Below are positions 47,966-60,790 of a stretch of 64,000 nucleotides of DNA, one piece after another. The position numbers and the translations under genes are program-made. The notes below the pieces were generated by a model. It did not search any database. It was not told where the DNA came from and worked only from the letters and a program-made list of their open reading frames with translations. How positions within the stretch are numbered: the stretch's first letter is position 1; every line of letters begins with the position of its first letter. Origin of the DNA: Anarhynchus alexandrinus (Eukaryota > Chordata > Aves > Charadriiformes > Charadriidae); NCBI GenBank assembly GCA_008711295.1, contig VUYV01000334.1, forward strand, positions 95,161 to 159,160. The letters are read 5' to 3'.

Positions 47966-50900
47966 TGGTCCTCTCAAATTTAGGTATCAGGTCTCTTGCT
48001 GCCCTCAGGAGAGACAGGTGGGCATGTCTCACTCTGCCAAAGCCTGCTGAAATGAGACTTTGATTTGCCACACCTTGAGCTTACGGTCTGGCTCTGCCCC
48101 TGACATGGATGGGATAAATCGCCTTCTAGACAACCAGATCTCTCTAATTAACAGTAGAAGGTGAAAGACTAGCTTGGATTAGACATTAATTTTTGATAGA
48201 CAATGTGAGGTGAGTCCCACATCAAATAACTTCCCCAATGTTGCACGAGGAATTGCATCACAGGGATTGAGTCCCCTCATCCCAAGGGCCAGTCTTTGAA
48301 CCTAACTCTTGTAAGACGCTTTTTGGCAACAAAGGAAAACATTCGGTCCACGTATCGAGTAGGGGATCAGCCTTGCAACACACTGACCTTGCAGCCCATG
48401 CTCTCCAGAGCTGTCCATAGACATCCTTAGGAACTCTCTCTCCCATATGGCCAACCTGTACATATTATTGTAGCTGGAAAAGGCCCCCGAGGTTCATTCT
48501 GAGCATAGTTTGGTGAGATAAGGCTCAGCCTACGTCACAGCTAGGAGGCTGAAAACCATTTACCACCACAGGGCACAATCTAATCTACCTACTTCATTTG
48601 TCTGATCTCTCCTAATTTTGACTAATCTAGATGAGAAGAAGATCCTGTGCACCCAGAAGCCCACCTCTCTCCAGTTGTATCAGATGGCCTAATAAAAGAT
48701 ATTCCCTTCCCTGCAAACTCTGAGTTCCCTATATCAGTTGATTTTCCCCTGCATTTATAGAGCATCTTTCACTGCAAGGTCAAGGGCCTGCAAATTTCCA
48801 CAGCAATACTTGACTAGAGGAGAACATCCTCACTTTTCTCTCCCCATCAAAAGCTGCTAAGATTCCTCATTTTTCATCAAAGTAGTAGAAACCAGGCAGG
48901 CATCTCTCCTCTAGAATAGCTGGCACAGGGGCCCAGAAAGCTCAGAGATGCCTTCTGATGCTGCCTGAACACGATGTGTTATTTTTTTTTATCATTCCCC
49001 ATGGGTCACACATAGTTAACGAAACAGAACCATCACCTCCACCGTGGATAGGATGGATGCTTCCGCAGGCAGGTCATTACCGAGCAGCGGAGGCCAGTTT
49101 CCCCGCTGGAGACAGGGGCCAATTGATCCGCTTAAACACATATTAAATCCAACACAGAATACGCGGGCAGTGGGAGCTGAACCACACAAAAGACACTGAT
49201 TGGCAAGAGGTAACGGTGTGGGGAAATTCATGAGAAGGTGGTAACTTCTAAGAAGCCCAGATATACAACCAAACTCAGATACAAAGATTTCGTCTACAGG
49301 TGACCCACTGGCATCTCAAACGTCCATCTCAGGGACTGCAACAACTTTTATCTGAGGTGTTGTCATCCCTGAAAAAGCAATGTGTACCCTGATCTGACCT
49401 GGTAGGATGAGTGCCACCCCCTGTCTGAGAACAGACGTCACCTGAAGAAGGATTTGTTTCATCACCACTCTTGCAAATCTAGATTGAGCTCTGAATTTTG
49501 GCTTCCTTTCCAATCAGAAAAGAGGGAAATGTTTACACAAAGCAGTTTGCCCACCCTAAGATACCTAAGACAGCTGAGACCAACAGCCTTCTGGACGATC
49601 CTCTCACCCCATTAACTGTAGAGAGAGACAAGGTGGCCAGCTCACACTGGGCAATGGCAACTACATTTTAATGAAGAATACCCTATCTTTGCTGGGTGTA
49701 TGTAACTACATGATGCTGCAGATACGAGCAGATATGGCATTAATGTGGCCATATTACTTCTGACCCCCTCATATCAGGTATTGCTGTACATTACCATCTG
49801 CTGTTCTACACATACGCGGTGTAGTTGCAAAATAACAAGTGCTTTCCTGAACAGGGTAATTCATCTGGAATAAAATCTCTTTCCTCTGGAATAGTGACAC
49901 CACAGAAAGCTAATTCGAAAATAGCTATTCTGGTCACATTTGCCACGAAGACAAGTCCTAAGGAGATGTAAAACTGGCACCACGGACCTTAGCTCCATAA
50001 CCCCTGTAGTGAATTTCTCAAAGAATGTCTATTGTCTTGCTTGCCTCTGACTGAGAGATGATAAAACCAAGGAGCTGAGGGGAGCACAGAAAGGAAAAGC
50101 TCCGCTGTGTAGAGAGTATTCCACGTTGCATGGGAAATCTGGGCTCTTTTCTGGCAAACATATTTTAATTACCTCCTTTTGTTTCCAGGACCGTTTCACG
50201 TAGCGTACCACAGCACTGCCCTTGCCAAGCAGCCCAACCTCTCCAGTCATTTCCCCGCTAAAATTATGAAATCTGTTTAAAAATCATGACATCTTAGGGA
50301 TAGTTCATGCTGGATTCATGTAATTTATTTTCTGATTTCCGAGTCCGTGTAGGGACTTTTCTTAAACCTGGTTCTGAGTACTAAAAATCCAGGGAAGAGG
50401 GGATTTTTTTTTCTTTTCAACTAATTTTATCACATGGCTAAGAATGGGAACACTAGGAAAAGTCCAGGTATAAAAGGTCTGCAGTGTAATCATAAATTAC
50501 CATGAGCAAGAAAAAAATCAGCCAAAAGGTAGTAATAATTCAACATTGCACACAAAGATACATACAAAAGGTGTCACAAGCGGCTTATTCATAACCACGT
50601 TTGTTCATCCTCATGTAGATGTAGGTAGAGAAGGCACCTTTTATAATTCATATCCAGTGAACACTGCAAACAAACATATGCAAGAGTCTTTGAATGAAAC
50701 TATTAAACTTTTTCTAAGTTTATACAAAGCCTTTTTTCTTTACATTACAAAGAGCAATCTGTAAGTGAAATGTGCATCATAACAGTCTCAGTTGAAGCTC
50801 TACGAACTCTCGCTCAAATAATTACCCATTAATGATGACATTATGATTTGCACCAAAAAGAAATCATCTGTCAAATTCTTTTCTGCAAATTTTCATCCTT

Positions 50901-52631
50901 AACCAGTGTGTACTTCAGGGAAAGCAGTCAGAGGCTCTGTGCAAGGGGCACACGCTGAAGTATAATTTATTCCAGCGAAATTCAGAAGCCATCCAAAATG
51001 AAAAAAACATGTTTGCATGAACGAACAGCTGAATAATTTCGGGCTGGGAATTATTTGCTTGCAGACTATTCACAAGTGAAAAAGACAGAGCTACACTTGT
51101 CGGATTATTTTCTGCTGTGCTGGGTCTGCCAAGCATGTCTTACTGTCCCTGCAATTTTCCCATCATCTTTGCCATTATATTTGGTTTATCCAGGACGGTC
51201 CTTGTGCATGCGAGTAGCTCTCTTGATTTAAGCAGGAACCTTGCACGAGTAAGGATTACTTGTGGCAAGGCAGCCAGAAAAAGGTCTGATCCTCCAGTTA
51301 TCTCCAGGCAGGGACCTTTCATTTTTAAATTGTTAATAAAGGGACGTGCGCACCACCGGCAACCACCACCCACCTATTTAACAAACTTAACTGTGAAATT
51401 GGATCCTTCCCATTTAGCCTGGATTTGCCTTTGATGCAGTTCCAGAGCTTAGGTTGCCTTATTTGCCTTTAATTTCTAATCCAGGCGTATAGCCAAGTTT
51501 AGGACACATTGTCTCCTGTATTACAATATCTTCAGCACTGACTGTAGCAGTCATATGAGCATCCTACAGCTCGAGAACAGCTCCAATGGATCAAACCAAA
51601 AGTCCCCTGAGACCCAAAATTGTCTCTAAGAGCAGATAAAAGAGGACAGTTAGAGATGACCACAAGAAGCAGGACACTTCGAGAAGGATCCCTTCTTCTG
51701 CTGACCATCCTCGTCTGATCTCCAAGCTTGTGAAGAGGAAGGATGAGTGTTACCAGGATGACATGTGCTTCAGAAGGTTTTGCTCCACCAAACACCATTG
51801 TGTCAGCCATCCCTGCGTGGCCCCATCCAGGTATACTCCTTCATCCTGATCTCAGATGTCCCTAAAGGGGGTGCTGAGGAATGGCTGTAGGGTCAGGAGT
51901 GAGGATCGCAGTGAAGAAAGTCATGGGGCACCTGATGGACAGTGCAGGGTGCTCTCTCTCCTGTGTGTCCACAGGAGGTGGCTGTTCACCTAATCAATAG
52001 GTGACATTTCTGTATGATGCCTGAAAATGGGCAGAGAAGGATCCAGGACATCAGCCACTCACTCACAGTACTGGAGATGAGGTTTGGCTCATTAGGAAAA
52101 TGGGGGTAAGGCCATGAGTTAATGTCTATGGGATCTCTAGGATGCTATTCCTTATAAGGGAATATTCTTATCATCTACCCTGAAAGATCCGAGGATGTTT
52201 TTTAACTTGAAAAGGGCCAGGAGCAACATTACACAAAGGTGGTGCAAGTGTTTTTCTGGGACATTGCACCATGATCTCAGATGGAAAGCATGATGATGCT
52301 CTGTCCTTCCCCGAAGCAGACAGCCGAAGAGGAAACATCCTAGGGTGGGATGGGGTATAAGTATCTTCTCCAACGGAAGGTAATCAACAGCTTCTCTGTG
52401 TCTGGCTCATCACGAGACATTTTAGCGTCTTGTGCTGTAGTGTAATATCCACCTACACTGGCGGTGACTCACCTGTGAGATCCCTCACCACTAGCAACCT
52501 CAGTGCACATCCTCCGTTCTTCTCCCACCGTTGTAGGTGATTCAAGCAAGCAGGGGTGGACTTGTCCTCTTGAGGGGTGCCAGGAGAACAAAAATGTCCT
52601 TGCTCACCTCCCTCCCAAGTCAGCGTTATGC
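47966..52631. other. non-coding DNA, increasingly AT-rich and unique
   Basis: No exon is recognised. The 50.2-51.4 kb part (long unique AT-rich runs without repeat signatures) may hold conserved non-coding sequence, but that cannot be shown from one genome. Confidence 0.35.
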
Positions 52632-52661
52632 CAGGGATAGAGCGAGACAACTCTATCCCTG
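52632..52661. repeat. 11-bp perfect hairpin
   Basis: CAGGGATAGAG at 52632-52642 and CTCTATCCCTG at 52651-52661 are exact reverse complements with an 8-base loop. It sits six bases before a (CA)n run. Confidence 0.93.
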
Positions 52662-52666
52662 AGAGT

Positions 52667-52684
52667 GCACACACACACACACAC
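52667..52684. repeat. (CA)n microsatellite
   Basis: Nine CA units followed by an A-run. Confidence 0.93.
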
Positions 52685-54116
52685 AAAAAAAGACCGAACT
52701 CAAGAAAATACCGAAATAATGCAACGCCTCCCTCCTCCTAGCTGGCAAGGGAGCCCTGGATACCCCCGCCTTTCCCCCAGTTTAAAACATCTCAGGCTTC
52801 CTGACTGAACTTGGCTGAGGTCTAAAAACATGAATAAGCTTCCCCTGTCTGAAAGCCAACTGGCAAGGACGGCTTGGATGGGACCCTCCATTTGTTACGG
52901 GAAAAATGGCTGGTCCAGTTCTCCTTGTTAAGCGGCGCGCTGCTGGTCGGGAAATAAAGACAGAAGGTCTGTTTGTAACACTGAACACACAATCCCTCCC
53001 AGCCTCAAAGACACTGAGGCGGCAGAAAATCTACCCTATTCACCAAGATGACCTAGTTCTGTTGTCAATAGGTTAGAGCGGAGCAAAGTTGAGGGAGAAT
53101 ATCCTGATTAGAGGGATCACCCACAATGGGACAGTGAGTACCCTTTTGTCCCTTAATTTTCACCCCCATACCCTAATACCAGGCTTGCTATCAACGTATT
53201 ACTCGGCGGGTTACGGGCTCGTCCGGTTTACCTCCTCCTAACTCTGCTGGCATCAAGTTTACACCAGGAGCAGATCCGGCATCGTGCTTTGCCACTCCAC
53301 CCCTGGTGCCGGCCGGTTGGTACGGAGGGGGGTTGTTTTAACAATTTTTTCTTTATTTTTTTTAATCCCTTCTCCTTCTTCTGCTCTATTCCCGAGAAAG
53401 CCTTGAAAAGGTGGCAGCGGCTTCACCTCCCCTGCACAAAGGAGCCGTGGCCATGGGCTTTCATCCCCCTTGGAAAGATGGGGTGCAGCCACGCTCCCTG
53501 CACCCAGTCGCTCTGCAACCTGCAGAGACCCGCAGCCCAGTTGGGTTTGACATCCACGGCCGTGGCCGGGGGCCTTGTCCTCCCATCACTGAGATAACGC
53601 TGCTCCTCGACACATTTAGGATCAGTGCATGCTGCAGAGAAAGAGCCGGGAAAAGATATAGCTCACAAATGGAGAGCTACTTAGTTCCTAAATAAAAGAG
53701 GAGGAGAGTGACTAAATTGTTTGCCTGTATCTACCCTGATGGATTGGGGATGGACAGACAGACAGGCAGACATTTTCTTTTTGTTCTTTAATGACATTAT
53801 AATGCCCCAATTAAATACTTTTCTAAATTTAAAATGTACAGACATTTAAAAACATGACACATTATATAGCCAGCCCATTGAACAACATACTAATGATTTA
53901 TTAACCGCTAATAGATGTTAAAAATAGAAGCTTGAAAGAAAACGTTTCCCTTTCCTCTTCCCTTTTCTGGTGGTGACTGTTAATAAAGGATTTAATCACC
54001 CATTTTACAACCTGTTTAAAAATGAAGGGGCTTTCCTGATAACAGATGCCCCTCTGGCCAACTGGCAAGGAAAAGGGGAATGTATGAGGTATATAAATGT
54101 ATTTCAGAGGACAGCC

Positions 54117-54208
54117 AAGAAAAAGAAGGAGAGGGGGAGAGAGAAAGAGAGAGGGAGGGAGGGAGGAAGAGGAGGAGGAGGAGAAGGGGGAAAAAAAAAA
54201 AAAAAGAA
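54117..54208. repeat. long polypurine tract (GA/GGGA/GGA)n + poly-A
   Basis: About 90 bases are almost purely A/G on the plus strand: GA, GGGA and GGA units, then an A-run. Such tracts can form triplex DNA. Confidence 0.93.
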
Positions 54209-54733
54209 CCTGAAAGGATTAGAAATGAAAAAGAAGGTATTTTGTGCTGAGCTAAATATTATTTTGTTTCCATTGAAAGGGTTAAGAAAACAAAGACAGA
54301 GTTGACAATTTCTCCCGACTGGAAGCTGGGAATGGCCCACGGTGGCACAATGCTATTATTCTTGCATGGGCCCATTCTCACTGGATTTTCCACAAAATCT
54401 TTAATAATTTGATTCTTTTCAGCCTCAGCAGCCAGCTGAGCTCTTTAAGAAACAGTAACAAAAACCCAGAGAAAAACCCACTACTGAGAGGGGAGCTTTG
54501 GCGGAGAGCTGAGCTGAAGCCGATTAGTTTGGCCTGAATAGAGCCAGCCGGGTCCTCGAGCTCTTGCTCAGCCTGGAGTCCTCTGTTTCATTCATTCCAG
54601 TACAATATCACCACCAGAGCCCGGGCCTAGACACTAAATTACACTATTATAAAACTAGATTGATACACAAACTTTCCCTCCCAGGCTGAGTAGGGGACTT
54701 TTTCAACAATGTTTTTCTTTTTTTTTTTTTTTT

Positions 54734-54734
54734 N
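54734..54734. other. single N inside a poly-T tract
   Basis: The N splits a T-run of over 35 bases (54718-54753). It marks an unresolved homopolymer or contig join, so length is unreliable. Confidence 0.9.
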
Positions 54735-57600
54735 TTTTTTTTTTTTTTTTTTTCTGGGAGGGGGAGATCTCGGGCTCTATTCAGGCGTTTTGAAGTATCG
54801 CCATTCATATCGGGCATATCAATTCTTAATGGTGCCACACACACAAATTGCAAACACGGGGGGATACAATCCTCCGGGTTCCCCGGGGAGGGGGAAGGCT
54901 GTAGGAGCTCGGCGGAGGCTCGCAGGGGTTTTGTCGGGGTTATCTCCCCGAAGACCCAGCAGGACAGGAGCCTTTCATCGGCTGGGGGCGGCTCGCATTG
55001 TCCCCGGGAATTCACGTCGGAGCGGTGACGAGTCTCCAGCATTAAGTGGGAAACGCAGACGTTTGACCCGCATCTGGATGTCCCCGAGCATCACCTCTCC
55101 CCGGTCCTCGCATCCCCCAGATGCACCCCTTGGGCGGGCGACAGATGCCCTTTCTAACGTGCATTATTTGGGGAGGGAAGAGGAAAATAAACATCCTCGA
55201 GATCCCTTTTAGGGACCCTCCTCTTTTATTTTGGAAGGCAAGTCTGGATTTGGCCACATATTCCCAAAGACCATTGCAAAGGCTCCCGAGAGAGAGTTTG
55301 CACGGTTGACTCTGGGTGCAGGTGCACAGTGTGTCTTTTAACCACACCAAATTTCAGCAGCTCAGGATGGCAAAATCTCATTAGATCCCACAGCCCATTC
55401 CTGCCCAGGTTCAAGCCTTCCTATATCTGCGGGGTTTTTTTTCCTAGAAAAATACTTCATCCTTCTTTAGGAGAAACAAAGGTCCTCAGCAAGGAGTCCT
55501 CAACATTATCGCCTCCTTCTTCAGCCTGGAGGAAACCTCCTCCTCATAACACACCACTCATTTCAGGCTCTAATAGACGAAATTAGAAATGCCACTTTGA
55601 AAATAAGCAAGTTTGAGGAGGGGAGGGGAGAGGGAAGAAATTATCTGGAAGACAGAGTGTTTTATATATCAGAAAATATGCTCAGTTGATGCATCCCCAT
55701 CCCGTGCACCCTCATCCTCATAGAGATCCTTCAGGTTGCAAAACACGGTCTGACCCTACAAGACCCAATATTGTGCGCGGAGAGCTCTCTATATTGATTT
55801 TCCAGTATATTTTTGGATGGGAGCTGCATGTCTCCATGCATTCTTCTGATTAATCTTCCCTTGGGACCTCTCTACCCTAATCCCTACCTAGATTTTTTTT
55901 TCTTGCTATCACTGCAATTATTTTTATTAAAGCAGATGCCGTTAAAAACGAAAGGAGGAAAGACAGACTTTTTGCTGATTCCTGGGAAAAACGTGAAGAA
56001 AAATATCCTCTGTTTCCTTGCCCGTTCTGGCTCTCGTGGAATTTATTTTCCCCAACTTTTTCATTTCTTTTCTGAAAGCCACATTCATCAATGGAAACAA
56101 TCTCACTCTCCGCTGCCTCCAAACCTCACGCTCCCCGAATGCTCTGAATATATTAAATACAACACAAAAAGAGCAGCAACCCAACATGCAAATTAAATGA
56201 AAACTTACTCTCCGCAAGAGGGAAATAAACAAACAAACAAAACCCCCACAGCTTATATATACACAAAGAGGAGAAATTAAAAGAGATTTAACAGTTCTGA
56301 GGAATTTGGACTGTTTTCAATAGCTTTTCTGAATGGGAGCTGTTACATGACATCAGCACCAATTCTAATATCGGTCATTTCTGGAAGAGAGAGCTTTTCA
56401 CAAATCATTCATTAACCGGAAAGTCTTTCGAGTAGTTTCCACTTAACATACTTTGGATGTTGCAGATTGGCCATCATAAACGTCAAGAAAGGGAGTCTTG
56501 GCAATTATCACCAATGCCATCTTCATCATTTCAAAGCAGTAGTGGGGCAAATTTGGTACGCGGCTGCACCGGATTGCTCGCTTCGGAAACCCTCTAATTA
56601 AGATGGCACGATTACGAAGCGACGGCAGCACGACAGAAACCGTGGTTTGCTCTCCGGCGTGGGGATCTTATGGCTTTGTGCTGTCCCGCGTGTGTCTGTG
56701 GGGAGGTTTTATCATGTGAACGCAGAGAGCGGCGCTTGTGTGCGCGACGTGGCCTGTGTGGCTGGGAGTGATATGTAAAACTAAATTAGGGCAGAAGAAA
56801 TAATTAGCATTGCAGCACATGGAGGAATGACCCTAAAACATCTGAAAGCTGGGGCTGCTTGCAGAGAGAAACAAAGGAGCCCGAGGAGAGAAGAAAGCAG
56901 CAATTAGAAAGGAGAGAATGAGCTGGGGTGTTGAACCACAGATCTGTAAATGGACACAAATTGTCCTGATTTTTTCTTTTTTTTTTCGTGCTTTCCTCAC
57001 AGGGACGGTAGTTTCAGGAAAAGTCATATAGGAAGGATTATATCAGCCTTGCAAATCCAAGGGCAAGAGTCCAATTTTAAGGCCAGCGCAGGTTCTTGGA
57101 TGTTAATTAAATTAATTCTGATATTCACCACGATGGGTGAAATAAATGTCTGGGAAGTAACCAGATATTTTCTTTCTATTGCAATTTTTTGGACGCAGTA
57201 CAATTGCAAATTTCATCTCAAAATCAGACATCCCCTGCGCTCCAACGGCTCTCCCGCATCCAGACAAAAATCACGCCTAGCAAAAGGCACAGAAAGAGAT
57301 GGCTGAGAAGCAGCTCATCAGCTGTTTGGCAACGGCGCGAGCTTCCAGCCCGGCGAGAAAGCAGCATCGCTCCATCATCGGGCTGGCTCCGAATCAAACG
57401 CGCCAGGCGGCTTCCTCCTCCGAGCGGGTGACAGACAGGGAAGTTGGGAGCAGCACCTTGGCTATCGAAAAATATACCTCGGCACTGAAAACGGCTGCGT
57501 CTGTTCTCTGATAGCGGAGCTGACATCCAGCCTGCGCCGTTTCCAACCCACCAAAGACACATCTTGCGCTTCAGGCGGGAAGAGGATGGGAAAGAAAGCA

Positions 57601-60002
57601 GGAGACAGGCAGCAGATTGTGTTGACGTTGCTGGCTTGCCTAATAGTTAGGGTAGATACCCCAAAAGACTCCAGAAAGTGAGGAAAAAAAAATCCTCATG
57701 ACTTCTGGATGTCTCTGCCATTACATGGTGCCCATCAGGAAGTGCATGACAAGTCTCTTGTCTTCTGCTGCCAAAATATCCCTTAGCAAGCAGGTCCCAA
57801 GCTAACACCAGCCCCACCTTAGGGAAAGCCAGCGGTGGGAACCAACAAGCATGAGGAGGACAATGTGACACTGATGTAAACCAAAGGGTTTCACTCTCCA
57901 AAGAAAAGCAACGGGGGGACTACGGACAGCCTCCGCAGGGGGCAGGACGCCAAGCAGTAATGTCTCATGTTGCCCAATCCCCACCACCCTCTGACACCCA
58001 ACTTCCCTGGCCGGGCATCATCACAGCACGTTGGACGAATGCCCGGAGAGGGAATAAGGGGGCTATTGTGGAGATGTGGTTCAGGCCTGGGGTGGATGCG
58101 GACTATCGACATGTGTCATGCCAAATCACTCAGCCACCTCCCAGCACTTCAGCTCCCCTTTCCATGCAATGGGGTTCACAGCACGGCCGTCCATCCAAGG
58201 ACATCCTATGGTAGTAGGGACGTTCAAGCTTCAGAGATGCTCCCACACCCATGTGGCTGTCTACATTCATCCTTCATGCGCAAAAATAGGGTTAGTTGTT
58301 AAACACTCCAACTTCACCTCCCTATACCCTGAAACATGAGCATTTTTAAGCCCTCAGAGGTCCAGGCAGACCTTCAGATGCTTTTATCACTCCTCAAAAT
58401 CACTTTATTGCTCTTTGTTTTCTTCTTTTTTTTTTTCTTTCTTTTTTATGATAGCACAGCAGCATCCCGCAGCAAGGAGTTCCCCAGATGGAGATGTTAC
58501 ATGATGGCTGTGCATGGCTTGTGTTGGGCTTGCATCCCTTGCTTTCACGCTGATGGGAACCCAGGTGATCCATCCTCGGCATGAATGCCTGTCATACCAC
58601 AGTTGCGCCTCTCCTTCCAAGCATGGGTGGATGCTTTCCCCAAGCTCCTTTTATGGAGCTGCAGCACCGCAGCAAGCCGGGTCGTGCCCTGCATGAAAGC
58701 CCCCACAACCCTTTAGTCTCCAGAAGGTTGGTGGAGTTGAGCAAAGGGCAGAATCCTGGGGGTGCCAGGTAGCCCCGTCCAGCAAGCAATCAGATGTCTT
58801 GCATGACTCGTCGACAGAGGCCAACCGAGGTCCCAGACTGCTTCTTCACGCCACCACCCCCACACCCCCACAATTTCTTTTTTTCACTGCATTTTTCTGG
58901 CATTTCCTAACGTGTTTTTTCTTGCATTACATTTCTCAAGGAAGGCTGCCTGATGAGCAGCAAATCATTATTAATTCCTCAGGTATTCACACTAATACAA
59001 TTAACCCCCTGCAAGCCGCAGCCCAGGCTGCACTTCTCAAAGAGCCCCCCAGTCCTCATCCATCCCCGCCACCTCCACAGTGGTGACCAAATCCCAGTCC
59101 ATGGACCAACAAATGCAAGAGAGAGAGATCTGCTGCTCTCCAGGCAGCAGTCGAGAAATACTGTTCATCTCTGCTGGACATGGAAATGTAGACACCCTGT
59201 TGAGTTCATCCTCATTTTTCCAAAGTTTTTAAGTGACAGTGTCCCCCGTTTCATGTCCACAAAGGTATTATCACACATCGCTCTCAACAGGAGACATCTA
59301 AGCCGTTTGGTGGATCTTTCACTCTAAACAGTTGAGGGAAGCCAAGAGAGAGAGTAAAGTGCCCGTTTCTCTTCTGGGGAAGCTAATGAAGTTAGAGAAG
59401 GAGTGACGCTGCCAAACTTTTGTCTAAGCCCAGACTATCCCTTGCTGTCTTGAGACCTGCCATATCCAGGTCAGAAAGGGACACCTTGAGGGTTGCCTGA
59501 CAATAGGATTTTTAAATAGTTCTTCACCACTGTTGGACTGCTTCTTTTCTACAAGGTCTAAGGCTTTCTGTAGGAAATGTCTCCAGGTGTCCCTCAGGAG
59601 GACATTTTGATGGGAGTTTTCTGAGCACCACAGAGGGAATTTTTTCCCTGCCAACCCCTGCAAGGGGCTTTGGTGTTTCAGCCTGTCACTGCACCAGGGC
59701 AAGGAGGGTGAATGGTGCTGTAAAGAGGGGAAGAGGTGAGAAGTAGGAAGAGTCCTGGAGGTGGTGGTTGGAAGAGACCTCTGGGTGCCATCCTGTCATC
59801 CCCCCTGTTAGAAACAGCATATGGAAGAGTTAAAAGTCAAGTCTGCTATGAAAAAAAACACATACTGAAATAGAAAATATCTTGAGGCCTGATTCCTCTC
59901 CTGCAGTGGGATAAAAAAAGACAGTGTAATGCAGAAGGGGAGAGAACTTAACACCCTTTCAAACAAAGCCGCATTGCAGGTCCCAAAGTTCAGCTCAGAG
60001 CT
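57601..60002. other. non-coding DNA without recognised elements
   Basis: No exon or transposon is recognised. A T-rich run lies near 58417-58448. The many open frames of 60-124 codons are mutually overlapping and unconserved in appearance. Confidence 0.35.
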
Positions 60003-60085
60003 GTGCCTCATCCCTGTTTTGCCAGTGGAGAAACTGAGGCAGGGAGACTTGCTAGAAGAAGACATCAGATGAACTGCATGGCACC
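60003..60085 (-). mobile_element. MIR-like SINE fragment
   Basis: 'ccctgttttgccagtggaga' followed by 'aactgaggcagggagac' is the MIR-complement signature. The rest is decayed. Confidence 0.45.
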
Positions 60086-60224
60086 CAGACCTGATGGCTC
60101 CCATATGCTCTTCTGAAACCACCCTCCACTTAGTGACCTGAGGAGTTGCTGATAAATATCTTTTCTACTGTCGACTGGAGAAGCCAAGGCATTTCCCTGG
60201 TGCACGAACCAGCAAGTCCTTCTC

Positions 60225-60790
60225 TCCCCTCTTCTGCCCCTCTACTCCATTCTCGTGAGACCCCACCTGGAGTACTGCCTCCCGCTCTGGAGTCCCCAGC
60301 ATAAGAAGGACATGGACCTGCTGGAGCATGTCCAGAGGAGGGCCACAAGGATGATCCGAGGGCTGGAGCACCTCTCCGATGAGGAGAGGCTGAAAGAGTT
60401 GGGGCTGTTCAGCCTGGAGAAGAGAAGGCTCCGGGGAGATCTTATTGTGGCCTTCCAGTACCTAAAGGGGGCCTACAGGAGAGCTGGGGAAGGACTTTTT
60501 ACTAGGGCATGGAGTGATAGGACGATGGGGAATGGCTTCAAACTGGAAGAGGGCAGGTTTAGATTGAACATTAGGAAGAAGTTTTTCACTTTAAGGGTGG
60601 TGAGGCACTGGCACAGGTTGCCCAGAGAGGTTATTGAGGCCCCATCCCTGGAGGTGTTCAAGGCCAGGCTGGACATGGCCTTGGGCAGCCTGGTCTAGTG
60701 GGAGGTGTCCCTGCCTATGGCAGGGGGGTTGGAACTCGATGACCTTCAAGGTCCTTTCCAACCTAAACCATTCCATGATTCTATGATTCT
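60225..60790 (+). mobile_element. CR1 LINE 3' end with intact ORF2 tail
   Basis: About 566 bp of CR1, 5' truncated, sense strand. The frame stays open from before the ATG at 60255 to the stop at 60698 and encodes the C-terminal end of the CR1 ORF2 endonuclease/reverse transcriptase: [48 protein letters not shown] and RLPREV words in order. The short 3' UTR ends in the CR1-specific terminal repeat 'ttccatgattctatgattct'. The absence of frameshifts and stops over more than 145 codons indicates a comparatively young insertion. It cannot move on its own. Confidence 0.96.

Larger units (their letters stand above)
53200..57600. promoter_or_regulatory. cluster of CpG-rich and CNE-like blocks
   Basis: CpG-dense blocks at about 53200-53600, 54770-55140 and 57235-57590 alternate with long AT-rich unique blocks (53760-54110, 54300-54670, 56740-56830, 57000-57230) holding homeobox-type words such as 'ttaattaaattaatt'. 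No exon, splice-flanked frame or transposon accounts for them. The frames present are typical chance frames of CpG-rich DNA. The pattern suggests a regulatory landscape around a developmental gene or an unrecognised first exon or non-coding promoter. Confidence 0.4.

Noticed and set aside
54647..55212. Frames of 131 and 167 codons on opposite strands
   Set aside because: Both read through the poly-T/N tract and a CpG-rich block. They shadow each other and include an unknown residue at the N.
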